Part shown: positions 7,239 through 17,391 of the stretch, piece after piece
How the letters are laid out: every line of letters begins with the position of its first letter
Numbering within the stretch: position 1 is the first letter of the stretch
Made by a program: the position numbers and the translations under genes
DNA from: Robiginitomaculum sp.
GTDB taxonomy: Bacteria; Pseudomonadota; Alphaproteobacteria; Caulobacterales; Maricaulaceae
Direction of reading: 5' to 3'
Length of the DNA: 64,000 nucleotides
Assembly: GCA_002733905.1 (NCBI GenBank)
Contig: NVXK01000002.1
Span: 9,751-73,750 of the forward strand
The notes under the pieces: generated by a model
What the model was told of the DNA's origin: nothing
What the model saw: the letters and a program-made list of their open reading frames with translations, nothing else
The model's database searches: none

Positions 7239-8324
7239 ATGTTTAAAGTTGTACAAATTAGTGCTGGGCACGATAATTATTTTACACCGCTTAGGCTAAT
7301 TTTTGCCTATATGGTTCTGGTTGGTCATGCCTTTGTCGTTATCGGTGGCACGAGTGATTCTGAACCTCATGTATTTTTCCACTTTACATTTAGTTACCTT
7401 GCCGTGAACCTGTTTTTCATTGCTTCTGGTTTTCTGGTCACAGGGAGTATATTGTACAGCAAGAACGTCAAATCATTTACAATTTCGCGTTTTTTGAGAA
7501 TCTACCCGGGACTTATCGTTCACGTTCTCTTGCTTATGCTTATTTTTGGGCCACTGACGACGAATATCCCTCTTACAGAGTATTTCGCGAACGGTGATAC
7601 ATTGAAACAACCGTTTGTTGTGCTCCCCTTTATTGAAACAGATATGACTTTACCCGGTATTCTTGCTAGCAATCATGAGCAAGAAGCCTCAGCGGCGCTT
7701 TGGACATTACGTTATGAAGCTCTTGCCTATATAGGGACTTTAATTGCGTTCGTGCTTGGTCTGTTAAAGCATCGCTGGATGTTACTTGCTCAATTCCTTG
7801 TCTTCGCAATTGCTTTTCCCTTAACACAAAAACTCGGCATTTATGATACCTTACCAGCGACACTCCAAAGCCTCTTACGTTTTGGTCTTTGTTATTGTTT
7901 AGGCGCGGCAATATATGGCTATAGAGATGTTTTAAAATTCCACGTAGCACTTATTCCTGTATTTTTCATTATTGCCGCACTGGTCAATGACTATGTAATC
8001 TTTGAAAGTGTTTTCACACTTGCCTTAGGGTATGCATTGTTTTGGATTGCCTATGTAAAAGTCCCTGCGCTAAAGAGTTTGCAAGATATGGGAGATGTTT
8101 CATACGGGCTTTACATCTATCATTGGGCAGTTCTACAAGGCGTCTACTACTTTATGCCTCATCTAAATGTATGGCAATTAATCGCGATCTCAGGGCCAAT
8201 TGCCGCGATAATCGCTGCGCTTTCATGGAAGTTTGTAGAAAAACCCGCACTAAAACTTAAGAGTAGATTTAGCAAAGCTAAAAAACCTATCCCTACAAAA
8301 GCAACATCATCCGTTACTTTGTAA
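7239..8324 (+). CDS. Acyltransferase 3 family membrane protein
   Basis: A 361-residue multi-span membrane protein of the OafA/acyltransferase 3 family, which O-acetylates or otherwise acylates surface sugars. The N-terminal segment has the family pattern PLRLIFAYMVLVGHAF with the conserved His, and SRFLRIYPGLI follows near residue 87. About ten hydrophobic segments are visible, and a hydrophilic Lys-rich tail ends the protein. A ggag sequence lies upstream of the ATG. The gene stands alone between the divergent lipA unit and the convergent lpd. The sugar acceptor is unknown. Confidence 0.88.
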   Translation: MFKVVQISAGHDNYFTPLRLIFAYMVLVGHAFVVIGGTSDSEPHVFFHFTFSYLAVNLFFIASGFLVTGSILYSKNVKSFTISRFLRIYPGLIVHVLLLMLIFGPLTTNIPLTEYFANGDTLKQPFVVLPFIETDMTLPGILASNHEQEASAALWTLRYEALAYIGTLIAFVLGLLKHRWMLLAQFLVFAIAFPLTQKLGIYDTLPATLQSLLRFGLCYCLGAAIYGYRDVLKFHVALIPVFFIIAALVNDYVIFESVFTLALGYALFWIAYVKVPALKSLQDMGDVSYGLYIYHWAVLQGVYYFMPHLNVWQLIAISGPIAAIIAALSWKFVEKPALKLKSRFSKAKKPIPTKATSSVTL

Positions 8325-8338
8325 AATTGGTATAAATG

Positions 8339-9730
8339 CTAGATATGTAAGGCTTTACCATAGGCATCAAGCACAGATTCGTGCATCATTTCCGAAAGCG
8401 TTGGATGTGGGAATACCGTATCCATCAACTCGGATTCTGTACTTTCAAGGCTTTGGGCGACCACATATCCGTGAATAAGCTCGGTAACTTCTGCACCAAT
8501 CATATGGGCACCTAAAAGCTCCCCTGTCTTCTCGTCAAAGATAGTTTTGACAAGGCCCTCAGGTTCACCAAGGGCAATCGCCTTGCCATTGCCGATAAAA
8601 GGAAAACGCCCAATTTTGGTTTTATAGCCAGCATCTTTAGCCTGCTGTTCCGTCATACCCACGCTTGCAATTTGAGGATGACAATATGTACAACCGGGAA
8701 TTTTGGATGCGTCGAGTGGATGCGGGTTTTCACCTGCAATTTTTTCAATACAAATAATACCTTCATGAGTTGCTTTATGAGCAAGCCATGGCGGTGTTGT
8801 CACATCACCAATTGCGTAAAGGCCAGCAATTTTGGTACGTGAAAACTCATCTACGGTCACATGTGTACGGTCAATTTCAACACCGAGAGCTTCGAGGCCC
8901 ATATCTTCCACATTCCCGACAATACCAATTGCCAAAATAATACGGTCAAAGCGCTCACTCACATCTTTACCGCCAATATGAAGCAAAGCGTCAACGCTAT
9001 CTCCATTTGGTTTCACTGATTTCACTTGCGCGTTCGTTAAAATTTTCATGCCCTGTTTTTTAAACGATTTTTCAGCCAGCGCCGATATTTCTGCATCTTC
9101 AGCAGGTAGAATACGGTCAACCATTTCGATGACGGTTACATCCGAACCAAATGCGTTGTAAAAACTGGCAAATTCCATGCCAATGGCGCCAGAACCAATC
9201 ACCAGTAATTTTTTAGGTAAGCTTTGCGGGATCATGGCTTCTTTAGCCGTCCAGATTGTTTTGCCGTCAGGCACAAGGCCAGCCTGTGGGATTGTACGTG
9301 CGCGTGCGCCACTGGCAAGTATCACATGTTTCGCCAGATATGTTTTTCCATCAACAATCACCTTTGGCGCTATTGCATGTTTTTGCAATGTGGCAAATCC
9401 AGATATCACAGTGACCTTATGTTTTTTCATCAAAAACTTAATGCCGCCAGAGAGTTGGTTTGCTATGCCGCGAGAGCGTTTTACAATAGCGGTTAAATCA
9501 AAGCTGGGATTTGCACTTAAGCCGTAATCAGATGCATGTTGCATATTGTGGTAAATTTCAGCGGAACGTAAAAGCGCCTTTGTTGGAATACAGCCCCAGT
9601 TCAGGCATACGCCGCCAAGTTCTGCTTTCTCTATGATCGCCGTTTTAAAACCGAGTTGCGAAGACCGAATAGCGGTCGCGTATCCGCCAGGGCCTGAACC
9701 AATAATGATGACATCAAATTGTGTAGACAT
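8339..9730 (-). CDS. lpd: Dihydrolipoamide dehydrogenase (E3)
   Basis: A 463-residue flavoprotein disulfide reductase that reoxidises dihydrolipoyl groups of the pyruvate dehydrogenase complex with NAD+. FAD binding is at GSGPGGY (residues 11-17). The redox-active cysteines are Cys42 and Cys47 in GGVCLNWGCIPTKAL. The NAD-binding GSGAIGMEFA segment is near residue 178, and the catalytic His442 lies in FPHPTLSE. It follows pdhA, pdhB and pdhC on the same strand, separated by a hypothetical gene, so it serves the same complex. Confidence 0.97.
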   Translation of the reverse strand: MSTQFDVIIIGSGPGGYATAIRSSQLGFKTAIIEKAELGGVCLNWGCIPTKALLRSAEIYHNMQHASDYGLSANPSFDLTAIVKRSRGIANQLSGGIKFLMKKHKVTVISGFATLQKHAIAPKVIVDGKTYLAKHVILASGARARTIPQAGLVPDGKTIWTAKEAMIPQSLPKKLLVIGSGAIGMEFASFYNAFGSDVTVIEMVDRILPAEDAEISALAEKSFKKQGMKILTNAQVKSVKPNGDSVDALLHIGGKDVSERFDRIILAIGIVGNVEDMGLEALGVEIDRTHVTVDEFSRTKIAGLYAIGDVTTPPWLAHKATHEGIICIEKIAGENPHPLDASKIPGCTYCHPQIASVGMTEQQAKDAGYKTKIGRFPFIGNGKAIALGEPEGLVKTIFDEKTGELLGAHMIGAEVTELIHGYVVAQSLESTESELMDTVFPHPTLSEMMHESVLDAYGKALHI

Positions 9731-9877
9731 AAACCGACTCTCTCAAGTTAACTGAACTTGAGTATAGAGTACTTTACGTATGAACTAAACTAATAATCTG
9801 TGTTTTAAAGTCGCAAAAATGCAAAGCTTATTTGCATGCCTGCATGAGAGTACAGTGTTTTTACTTATGCATATACG

Positions 9878-10471
9878 TTATGGGGCGGCAATCGCTTCGA
9901 TGACTTGCAAGCGTAATACATCACGCAAACCATCTGTTTCAACTTGGTCAATGATTGAAAAGGCTCTTTTATGCTGGCCTTGCCTTGCAATCACAATTCC
10001 CATTTGTCCTCGCGATGTATCACGTAATTCTGGTTGGCGAATTTTTAACATAGCCTCTTGCGCTTCATCAAAGAGATTAGCGCGTAAAGCATAATGCACA
10101 ACATCCACAAAGGCTTGGTCTTGTAAGGCTATTTCCTCAATACGCTCTGCTTGCATCATAAGAATACCAAAGGTTTTTATGGTATCAGAATTATATTTTT
10201 TGCGGTTTTGTTTTTGTGTAGTATTAGGCGTCTTTTTTGGGACATCCTTGCTGTCAGTATTTTTGTCAGCATTTCTATGAAGGAGTTTTTGAATTGATGT
10301 TTGATGCGTTTCGGCGCTCTTTGCACTCTTCATATCAGTAGACGTGCTAGGGGTTAGTGCTGAAACACGCGCAGTATTATCTCGCGTTACATTTGGCATT
10401 GAGCCAAAATAAACAGCCGCCGCCGCTACGGAAGCGGTTATTAATATTGCTAATAAGGTTTTAAAAATCAT
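9878..10471 (-). CDS. Hypothetical exported or anchored protein
   Basis: A 197-residue protein lying between pdhC and lpd. The first 25 residues (FKTLLAILITASVAAAAVYF) form a signal anchor or signal peptide. A Ser/Thr/Lys-rich linker follows to about residue 95. The C-terminal 100 residues are helical with paired helices (FVDVVHYALRANLFDEAQEAM, shortened here to its core FVDVVHYALRANL), resembling a tetratricopeptide-like fold. I do not recognise a family. It interrupts the otherwise enzymatic PDH series, and no functional link is evident. Confidence 0.65.
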   Translation of the reverse strand: MIFKTLLAILITASVAAAAVYFGSMPNVTRDNTARVSALTPSTSTDMKSAKSAETHQTSIQKLLHRNADKNTDSKDVPKKTPNTTQKQNRKKYNSDTIKTFGILMMQAERIEEIALQDQAFVDVVHYALRANLFDEAQEAMLKIRQPELRDTSRGQMGIVIARQGQHKRAFSIIDQVETDGLRDVLRLQVIEAIAAP

Positions 10472-10532
10472 ACCGTCTCCAAACGTCTAGAGCCAAGAGC
10501 ATATGATAAATGTAAAACGAGACAAGTAAAGA

Positions 10533-10569
10533 CAGGGGAACAGAGAGTTTACGCTCTTTGCTTTCCCCT
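10533..10569 (-). terminator. Hairpin after pdhC, possible terminator
   Basis: An inverted repeat pairs aggggaa with ttcccct, with additional agag/ctct pairing nearer the loop. It lies between pdhC and the next gene downstream. Read on the minus strand it is followed only by gtcttt, not a long T run, so termination would be weak. Three short imperfect copies of ttaggcgaa/ttaagcgaa sit between it and pdhC. Confidence 0.35.
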
Positions 10570-10617
10570 TTTAGGCGAATACTGTTAGGCGAACACTTTT
10601 AAGCGAACATTGCCCTC

Positions 10618-11928
10618 TTAAAGCATCATCGTGATCGGTTGTTCGATCAGGCGTTTGAAGGCTTGCAACCATCTTGCGCCGATTGCACCATCAACAACGC
10701 GGTGATCGCAAGCAAGTGTAACTGTCATCACAGTCGCAATGGAAAGCTCTCCATCTTTCACGACAGGGCTTGGCGCACCAGCCCCTACAGACAAAATCAT
10801 GCCTTGTGGTTGATTAAGAATTGACTGGAATGATTTTATGCCAAACATACCAAGGTTGGAAATCGAGAACGTCCCGCCTTGGAACTCTTGCGGTTTCAGT
10901 TTACGTTCACGCGCACGGGCGGCTAAATCTTTCATCTCGGTTGAGATAAGAGAAAGGCCTTTATTCTCTGCTTCACGTACAATTGGCGTAATAAGACCAC
11001 CATCAATAGCAACCGCAACCGCGACATCTGCGTGATGATGATAGGCAATACCGTCAGGCGTATAACTTGCATTTGCTTCGGGCACTTGTTTCAATGCAAT
11101 CGCACAAGCACGGATCAGCATGTCATTGACAGAAATTTTAATGCCCTCAGGCGCTTGTCCGTTCAGCTCTTTACGCATGGCAAGCAATGCATCAATCTCG
11201 CAATCAATGTTAAGCGGGAAATGCGGCACATCGCGTGCACTCTCGGTTAAACGCTTTGCGATAATACGGCGCATACCGTTCAGTGGTTCAAGGTCATATG
11301 TCCCCGGCAACACACCTAGTTTTTCAAGGTATTGTGCGCCGCCGCCACGTAACATGCCGACATCTGTCGTCGTTACAACGGGGGCAACTGGCTCAGGCGT
11401 AGTACTTACAGGCGTTTGCACAGGTTGTGACTTGGCCATTTCAACATCGGCTTTAACAATACGTCCTTTAGGGCCAGAGCCCGTAATGTTTGCAATCTCC
11501 AAGCCATATTCTTTCGCAAGACGTTTCGCGAGCGGCGACGCTTTAATACGCTTTCCACTTGCTGCGGGTGTAGATGCAGTTTGCTGTGCTAGGACAGGTT
11601 CAGCTACAGGCGCTACATCAGGTACAGGAGACGGCGCAAGATTTGCGCCAACAGGTGTGTAATTATCCATGATAGACGGGTCTTCACCTTCCTCAAGTAA
11701 GATGGCGATTGGCGCATTGACTTTAACGCCTTCGCTTCCCTCCGCGACCAAAATAGCCGCCACAACACCCTCTTCTACCGCTTCGATTTCCATCGTCGCT
11801 TTGTCGGTTTCAATCTCGGCAAGCAAATCACCAGAGCTGATGGTATCGCCCTTTTTAATAAACCATTTGGTCAAATTTCCCTCTTCCATTGTCGGGGAAA
11901 GTGCTGGCATTAGGATTTCAATTGGCAT
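10618..11928 (-). CDS. pdhC: Pyruvate dehydrogenase E2, acetyltransferase
   Basis: A 436-residue dihydrolipoamide acetyltransferase, the core of the PDH complex. One lipoyl domain spans residues 1-80 with the lipoylated Lys43 in ETDKATM. A Pro/Ala linker leads to the E3-binding domain (about 126-163, ASPLAKRLAKEYGLEI). The catalytic domain follows, with His409 and Asp413 in DHRVVDG. The start MPIEILMPAL at 11928 is chosen because it aligns with the family; six extra codons upstream would overlap pdhB. It follows pdhB by two bases. Confidence 0.97.
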   Translation of the reverse strand: MPIEILMPALSPTMEEGNLTKWFIKKGDTISSGDLLAEIETDKATMEIEAVEEGVVAAILVAEGSEGVKVNAPIAILLEEGEDPSIMDNYTPVGANLAPSPVPDVAPVAEPVLAQQTASTPAASGKRIKASPLAKRLAKEYGLEIANITGSGPKGRIVKADVEMAKSQPVQTPVSTTPEPVAPVVTTTDVGMLRGGGAQYLEKLGVLPGTYDLEPLNGMRRIIAKRLTESARDVPHFPLNIDCEIDALLAMRKELNGQAPEGIKISVNDMLIRACAIALKQVPEANASYTPDGIAYHHHADVAVAVAIDGGLITPIVREAENKGLSLISTEMKDLAARARERKLKPQEFQGGTFSISNLGMFGIKSFQSILNQPQGMILSVGAGAPSPVVKDGELSIATVMTVTLACDHRVVDGAIGARWLQAFKRLIEQPITMML

Positions 11929-11930
11929 GA

Positions 11931-13295
11931 TTAATCCTTGTAACAAACTGATTTTGCGGCCACGACGACGTCATTGGCATTTGGCAAACTAAGTGCTTCG
12001 AGATTACCTGCATAAGGGAGCGGCACATCTTTTTGGAAGACACGCGCAGGCGGCGCATCGAGATAGTCAAACGCACTCTCTGTGACACGGGCTGAAATTT
12101 CCGCACCAATACCAGACTGCCCCCACCCTTCCTCGGCGCAAACAAGGCGATTAGTTTTGCGTACAGATTCTAGAACCGTATCAATATCTAGCGGACGGAT
12201 TGTGCGAAGATCAATAACTTCGGCCGAGATGCCTTCTTGTTCAAGAATCACAGCAGCCTCTAGCGCCCGACCAACCATGCGTGAGTGAGAAACAATCGTC
12301 ACATCAGTCCCTGTACGACGGACTAAAGCCTTGCCGATTGGGATGATATAGTCTTCAATATCCGGCACATCATGTATTTCGCCGTACATCATTTCATGCT
12401 CTAGAAAGATAACAGGGTTAGGGTCACGAATAGCCGCCTTTAACAAACCTTTTGCGTCAGCCGCGTCATATGGCGCAACAACTTTTAACCCCGGTACATT
12501 GGCGTACCAAGACGCGTAATCATGACTATGTTGCGCGCCAACACGACTTGCGGCACCATTGGGGCCTCGAAAAACGATTGGGCATCGCATTTGTCCACCA
12601 GACATATATAGGGTTTTGGCGGCAGAATTTATAATATGATCAATAGCTTGCATGGCAAAGTTCCATGTCATGAATTCTACAATCGGCTTTAGTCCACCCA
12701 TTGCAGCACCGACACCGATACCAGCAAACCCATGTTCAGTAATAGGCGTATCGATCACACGTTTTTCGCCAAATTCTTGGAGAAGTTCACGGGTGACTTT
12801 GTACGCGCCTTGATATTGTGCGACTTCTTCGCCCATGATGAACACACGGTCGTCACGGCGCATTTCTTCGGCCATAGCGTCACGAAGCGCGTCACGAACA
12901 CTTGTTTCAATCATTTTCGTCCCAGCAGGCACTTGCATTTCTACGACCGTGTTGGCAATTACAGGCGCGGCGACAGCTTCGGGTGTTGGCGCTGGAGAAC
13001 TTGCTTCAACGGCAGGAGCCGCGCTTGGTGTGCTAAGGGCTTCAATCCCCTCGCCGTCTTCAAGCAGTTGCAAGATAATAGTGCCGACAAGAACATTTTG
13101 TGCGCCTTCTTCTATAAGGATTTTACCGACAACACCCTCGTCAATGGACTCGACCTCCATAGTCGCTTTATCTGTTTCGATCTCGGCCAAAATGTCACCC
13201 GAACGTATTTCGTCGCCCTCTTTTACGAGCCATTTCGTAAGTGTACCCTCTTCCATAGTTGGCGAGAGCGCCGGCATTTGAATATCAATGGCCAT
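11931..13295 (-). CDS. pdhB: Pyruvate dehydrogenase E1 beta with lipoyl domain
   Basis: A 454-residue E1-beta subunit. Residues 1-80 are a lipoyl domain nearly identical in plan to that of pdhC, with Lys43 in ETDKATM. An Ala/Pro-rich linker follows. From about residue 130 the transketolase-like pyrimidine-binding and C-terminal domains begin ([29 protein letters not shown]). Extra lipoyl domains on E1-beta are known in alphaproteobacteria. The ATG at 13295 overlaps the stop of the DUF3291 gene as TAATG, indicating translational coupling. Confidence 0.96.
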   Translation of the reverse strand: MAIDIQMPALSPTMEEGTLTKWLVKEGDEIRSGDILAEIETDKATMEVESIDEGVVGKILIEEGAQNVLVGTIILQLLEDGEGIEALSTPSAAPAVEASSPAPTPEAVAAPVIANTVVEMQVPAGTKMIETSVRDALRDAMAEEMRRDDRVFIMGEEVAQYQGAYKVTRELLQEFGEKRVIDTPITEHGFAGIGVGAAMGGLKPIVEFMTWNFAMQAIDHIINSAAKTLYMSGGQMRCPIVFRGPNGAASRVGAQHSHDYASWYANVPGLKVVAPYDAADAKGLLKAAIRDPNPVIFLEHEMMYGEIHDVPDIEDYIIPIGKALVRRTGTDVTIVSHSRMVGRALEAAVILEQEGISAEVIDLRTIRPLDIDTVLESVRKTNRLVCAEEGWGQSGIGAEISARVTESAFDYLDAPPARVFQKDVPLPYAGNLEALSLPNANDVVVAAKSVCYKD

Positions 13296-13792
13296 TATGC
13301 ACAATCCTTTTCAGGGGCGTCCCAAACAAGGGGCTTCGCGTTCTGTGTGAACGCTTGATTAAATGTAAATGCATCCTTTGAAGGACCAATGTCATCCAGT
13401 AGTGCTAGTTTTTCTTTTGCTTCATTTAAGGTTGGAATATGACCGACAGGCACCCACCACATAACTGTGCTATGGCTTTTTAAATGAGAGAACCAAGCTG
13501 GCTTACCTTTCATGACTTTTGCATGAACCGTGTTAAACACAAATGCATATAGGCTTTGAATATCTTTCCAGACAGACATATTTACAAGCATATTCGGGTT
13601 GTCAAAAGGGCGTAAAGATAAAGCGCCCCCCATATCTGGATTATCATCAACGAGGCGCCAAACGAATCCATCTGCGTCGTCTGCCAATGCATTTACAACG
13701 TCAATACGCTTGGTAAAGCCATCCATGCGTGCATCATCCATGGGGAATTTAGCCTCGGCAATATTCAGTTCTGCAAGGTAATACCCGTTCAT
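13295..13792 (-). CDS. DUF3291 protein between pdhA and pdhB
   Basis: A 165-residue protein with the DUF3291 pattern: an N-terminal [17 protein letters not shown], a central [18 protein letters not shown] and a [16 protein letters not shown] segment. The fold of this family is thought to be a ferredoxin-like dimeric alpha/beta barrel similar to antibiotic-biosynthesis monooxygenases, with no settled role. It is locked into the PDH operon: its ATG overlaps the pdhA stop (ATGA) and its stop overlaps the pdhB start (TAATG). The insertion between two subunits that must be equimolar is odd. Confidence 0.85.
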   Translation of the reverse strand: MNGYYLAELNIAEAKFPMDDARMDGFTKRIDVVNALADDADGFVWRLVDDNPDMGGALSLRPFDNPNMLVNMSVWKDIQSLYAFVFNTVHAKVMKGKPAWFSHLKSHSTVMWWVPVGHIPTLNEAKEKLALLDDIGPSKDAFTFNQAFTQNAKPLVWDAPEKDCA

Positions 13793-14793
13793 GCCTCTAC
13801 CTCTAACAAAACGTCTGTATATAGCTCTGATGGGTCTGGTTCAGGTGACGTTTTCGCAAATTCTGCTGAATCGTTGACAACAGCTTTAATTTCTTTGTCG
13901 ATCGCTTTTAGCGTATCGAGATCAGCCCATCCCTCTGCGATTAGTCTATTTTTCACCTTGTCAATTGGGTCTTGCTCGTCACGGACTTCATTGACTTCGT
14001 CACGTGTGCGATATTTTGCAGGATCAGACATTGAATGGCCACGATAGCGATATGTCATCATTTCCATAATCATTGGCCCCTTACCGTCACGCGCATGTTT
14101 CGCGCATTTTTTAGCAGCCTCGCGAACGGCAAGAACATCCATACCGTCAACTTGAATACCTTCAATTCCGAAGCTGATGCCGCGTTTGTAAAGTTCTGTT
14201 TGTGCAGACGCACGCTGAATACTTGTTCCCATAGCGTATTGATTGTTTTCAATCACAAATAACGCTGGAAGGCTCCAGAGTTTCGCCATGTTAAAGGCTT
14301 CATAAACCTGCCCCTGATTGGCTGCGCCATCACCAAAGAAAGCGACACTGACATGGCCATTGTCTTTGTATTTATTGGCAAGTGCGAGGCCAGCGCCAAG
14401 AGGGACTTGCGCCCCAACGATACCATGCCCACCAAAAAACTGTTTCTCGACGGAGAACATATGCATCGATCCGCCTTTACCACGTGAATAGCCGCCACTG
14501 CGTCCCGTCAGCTCGGCCATAACTCCACGCGCGGTCATTCCGCATGCAAGCATATGGCCATGGTCACGGTAACCTGTAATCATTTGATCGCCATCAATAA
14601 TCGCGTCGCGAATGCCAACAACAACAGCTTCTTGCCCGATATAAAGATGACAGAAACCTGCGATCAAGCCCATACCGTATAACTGCCCAGCTTTTTCTTC
14701 AAAACGACGTATGAGTAACATTTGGTGATATAAATGAAGAAGATCTTCTTTAGACGTTTTGTATTTTTTGGTCTTGATTATTTTGCTGGTCAT
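13789..14793 (-). CDS. pdhA: Pyruvate dehydrogenase E1 alpha
   Basis: A 334-residue thiamine-diphosphate-dependent E1-alpha subunit. The TPP motif begins with GDG at residues 154-156 and ends with ENN at 182-184. The phosphorylation-loop-like region YRYRGHSMSDPAKYR is near residue 250. With pdhB it decarboxylates pyruvate and reductively acetylates lipoyl groups. It is first in the pdhA-DUF3291-pdhB-pdhC unit. Upstream on the minus strand, ttgaat and tatata spaced by 16 bp could be a promoter, but this is weak. Confidence 0.97.
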   Translation of the reverse strand: MTSKIIKTKKYKTSKEDLLHLYHQMLLIRRFEEKAGQLYGMGLIAGFCHLYIGQEAVVVGIRDAIIDGDQMITGYRDHGHMLACGMTARGVMAELTGRSGGYSRGKGGSMHMFSVEKQFFGGHGIVGAQVPLGAGLALANKYKDNGHVSVAFFGDGAANQGQVYEAFNMAKLWSLPALFVIENNQYAMGTSIQRASAQTELYKRGISFGIEGIQVDGMDVLAVREAAKKCAKHARDGKGPMIMEMMTYRYRGHSMSDPAKYRTRDEVNEVRDEQDPIDKVKNRLIAEGWADLDTLKAIDKEIKAVVNDSAEFAKTSPEPDPSELYTDVLLEVEA

Positions 14794-14871
14794 AACATAA
14801 GCCTTATATAATTTATATATAAACTAATTCAAATATCACTGTCGATGACAGCGCGTATACTAGACAATACT

Positions 14872-15183
14872 TTACGGGCTTTCGTCAAGCCAAATAACAA
14901 ATTCATTCGTGTGCGAAACATTTAAATTTTGCCTTGCAGCCTCATCAAGGCGATCAAGGTCTAAATGACGCGCACGCAGTTGATCGGCGTGCAGTTCTAA
15001 TATTACCTGTTCACCTTGAAGCTTATCAATTTCCTCTCTTAAAGACGATATTCCATCAGAATAATTCGCCCAACTTAAAAGTCCTTGATTGCCGCTAAGG
15101 GCGTGGAAGCTCAAATAAAGATAAAAAACAGCCAGAACGATGAGAGGCCAAGAGAATCGAATCTTTTTACGCGTTTGTGACAT
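14872..15183 (-). CDS. ftsB: FtsB/DivIC-type septum protein
   Basis: A 103-residue bitopic membrane protein. A short basic cytoplasmic start (MSQTRKKIRFSW) is followed by one membrane span (PLIVLAVFYLYLSFHAL) and a periplasmic coiled coil (ISSLREEIDKLQGEQVILEL). This is the layout of FtsB/DivIC, which links FtsQ and FtsL to activate septal peptidoglycan synthesis. The ATG at 15183 is preferred over one six codons upstream because it starts the basic segment. In alphaproteobacteria the gene typically lies between eno and pdhA, as here. Confidence 0.9.
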   Translation of the reverse strand: MSQTRKKIRFSWPLIVLAVFYLYLSFHALSGNQGLLSWANYSDGISSLREEIDKLQGEQVILELHADQLRARHLDLDRLDEAARQNLNVSHTNEFVIWLDESP

Positions 15184-15277
15184 AAGGATATACCTAGCCA
15201 AACAGTGTTAGCAGGAGCTTAAAATTTATGAATTATCAGCAATGCTAAGCTATTGGCAACACATGCATACGCCTGTG

Positions 15278-16588
<1,311 letters not shown>

Positions 16589-16601
16589 TTATGTGTTAGC
16601 G

Positions 16602-16784
16602 TTAGTCTTCTTGTGGTGACAAGATTTGACGACCGCGATACATGCCAGTTTTCAAATCAATGTGATGTTGACGACGTAGTTCACCCGAATCTTTGTCTTC
16701 TACATAATTAGCAGCAGAAAGTGAATCGTGTGAGCGGCGCATGCCACGACGTGAATTGGATATCTTACTTTTAGGGACAGCCAT
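16602..16784 (-). CDS. rpmF: 50S ribosomal protein L32
   Basis: A 60-residue basic ribosomal protein of the large subunit. [20 protein letters not shown] at the N terminus is the conserved start of L32. Four extra in-frame codons upstream are rejected because the ATG at 16784 has tatggaggc eight bases before it and matches the family start. The zinc-binding cysteines found in some L32 proteins are absent, so this is the cysteine-free form. Confidence 0.97.
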   Translation of the reverse strand: MAVPKSKISNSRRGMRRSHDSLSAANYVEDKDSGELRRQHHIDLKTGMYRGRQILSPQED

Positions 16785-16944
16785 GAAAGCCTCCATACTT
16801 AATGTGTTAGGACGTCGTTTGGGTTAAGTATTACCCGAAAACACGCCACTGCAATTGCGGATTGGTCAATAGCGCATATATTTGGAACTCGCAAGCCCTG
16901 TTATACGCAAAAACAGAGGTTTATTTTAAGTACACCATACACAG

Positions 16945-17376
16945 TCAATCGTCCGATTTATTGACCTTGCCTCGGGTGGATTTTAAATGACTACGCCGAG
17001 ATTTATCCTCTCGCCTCCTTTTCACCGACCCCCAAGTCGGCTTTGTTGCTTTGCGAAACTTTTGAACCACAAGGGCATCTTTAACTATTTTTGCAAGTCT
17101 CTCCAACGCATCTTGTTTATTTTGCGCCTGTGTACGCGAGGACTGCGCCTTGATAACAATGACGCCAGCCTCAGTAATACGGCGATCTCGGCATGCAAGC
17201 ACGCGTGTTTTATGATATTCGCTAAGGCTCGAGGCTTTCACATCAAAACGTAAATGAATAGCACTCGAAACCTTATTCACATTTTGTCCCCCGGGCCCTT
17301 GAGCCCGAATTGCATGCAATTCGATCTCATGAATCGGGATACGCACACGCGTATTTATGTTTAGGGCATCGGTCAT
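16945..17376 (-). CDS. arfB: Peptidyl-tRNA hydrolase ArfB (ribosome rescue)
   Basis: A 143-residue protein that releases nascent peptides on ribosomes stalled without a stop codon. The release-factor GGQ motif is at residues 29-31 in GPGGQNVNKVSS. The C-terminal 40 residues are strongly basic (KRRREDKSRRSHLKS), as required for entry into the empty mRNA channel. The absence of a codon-recognition domain distinguishes it from RF1 and RF2. It lies 15 bp after the start side of the M16 peptidase stop. Confidence 0.93.
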   Translation of the reverse strand: MTDALNINTRVRIPIHEIELHAIRAQGPGGQNVNKVSSAIHLRFDVKASSLSEYHKTRVLACRDRRITEAGVIVIKAQSSRTQAQNKQDALERLAKIVKDALVVQKFRKATKPTWGSVKRRREDKSRRSHLKSTRGKVNKSDD

Positions 17377-17391
17377 ACGCGGGCCCTATTT

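Noticed and set aside
12732-13358. 208-codon plus-strand frame over pdhB
   Set aside because: It is antisense to a clear E1-beta gene and has no recognisable domain.
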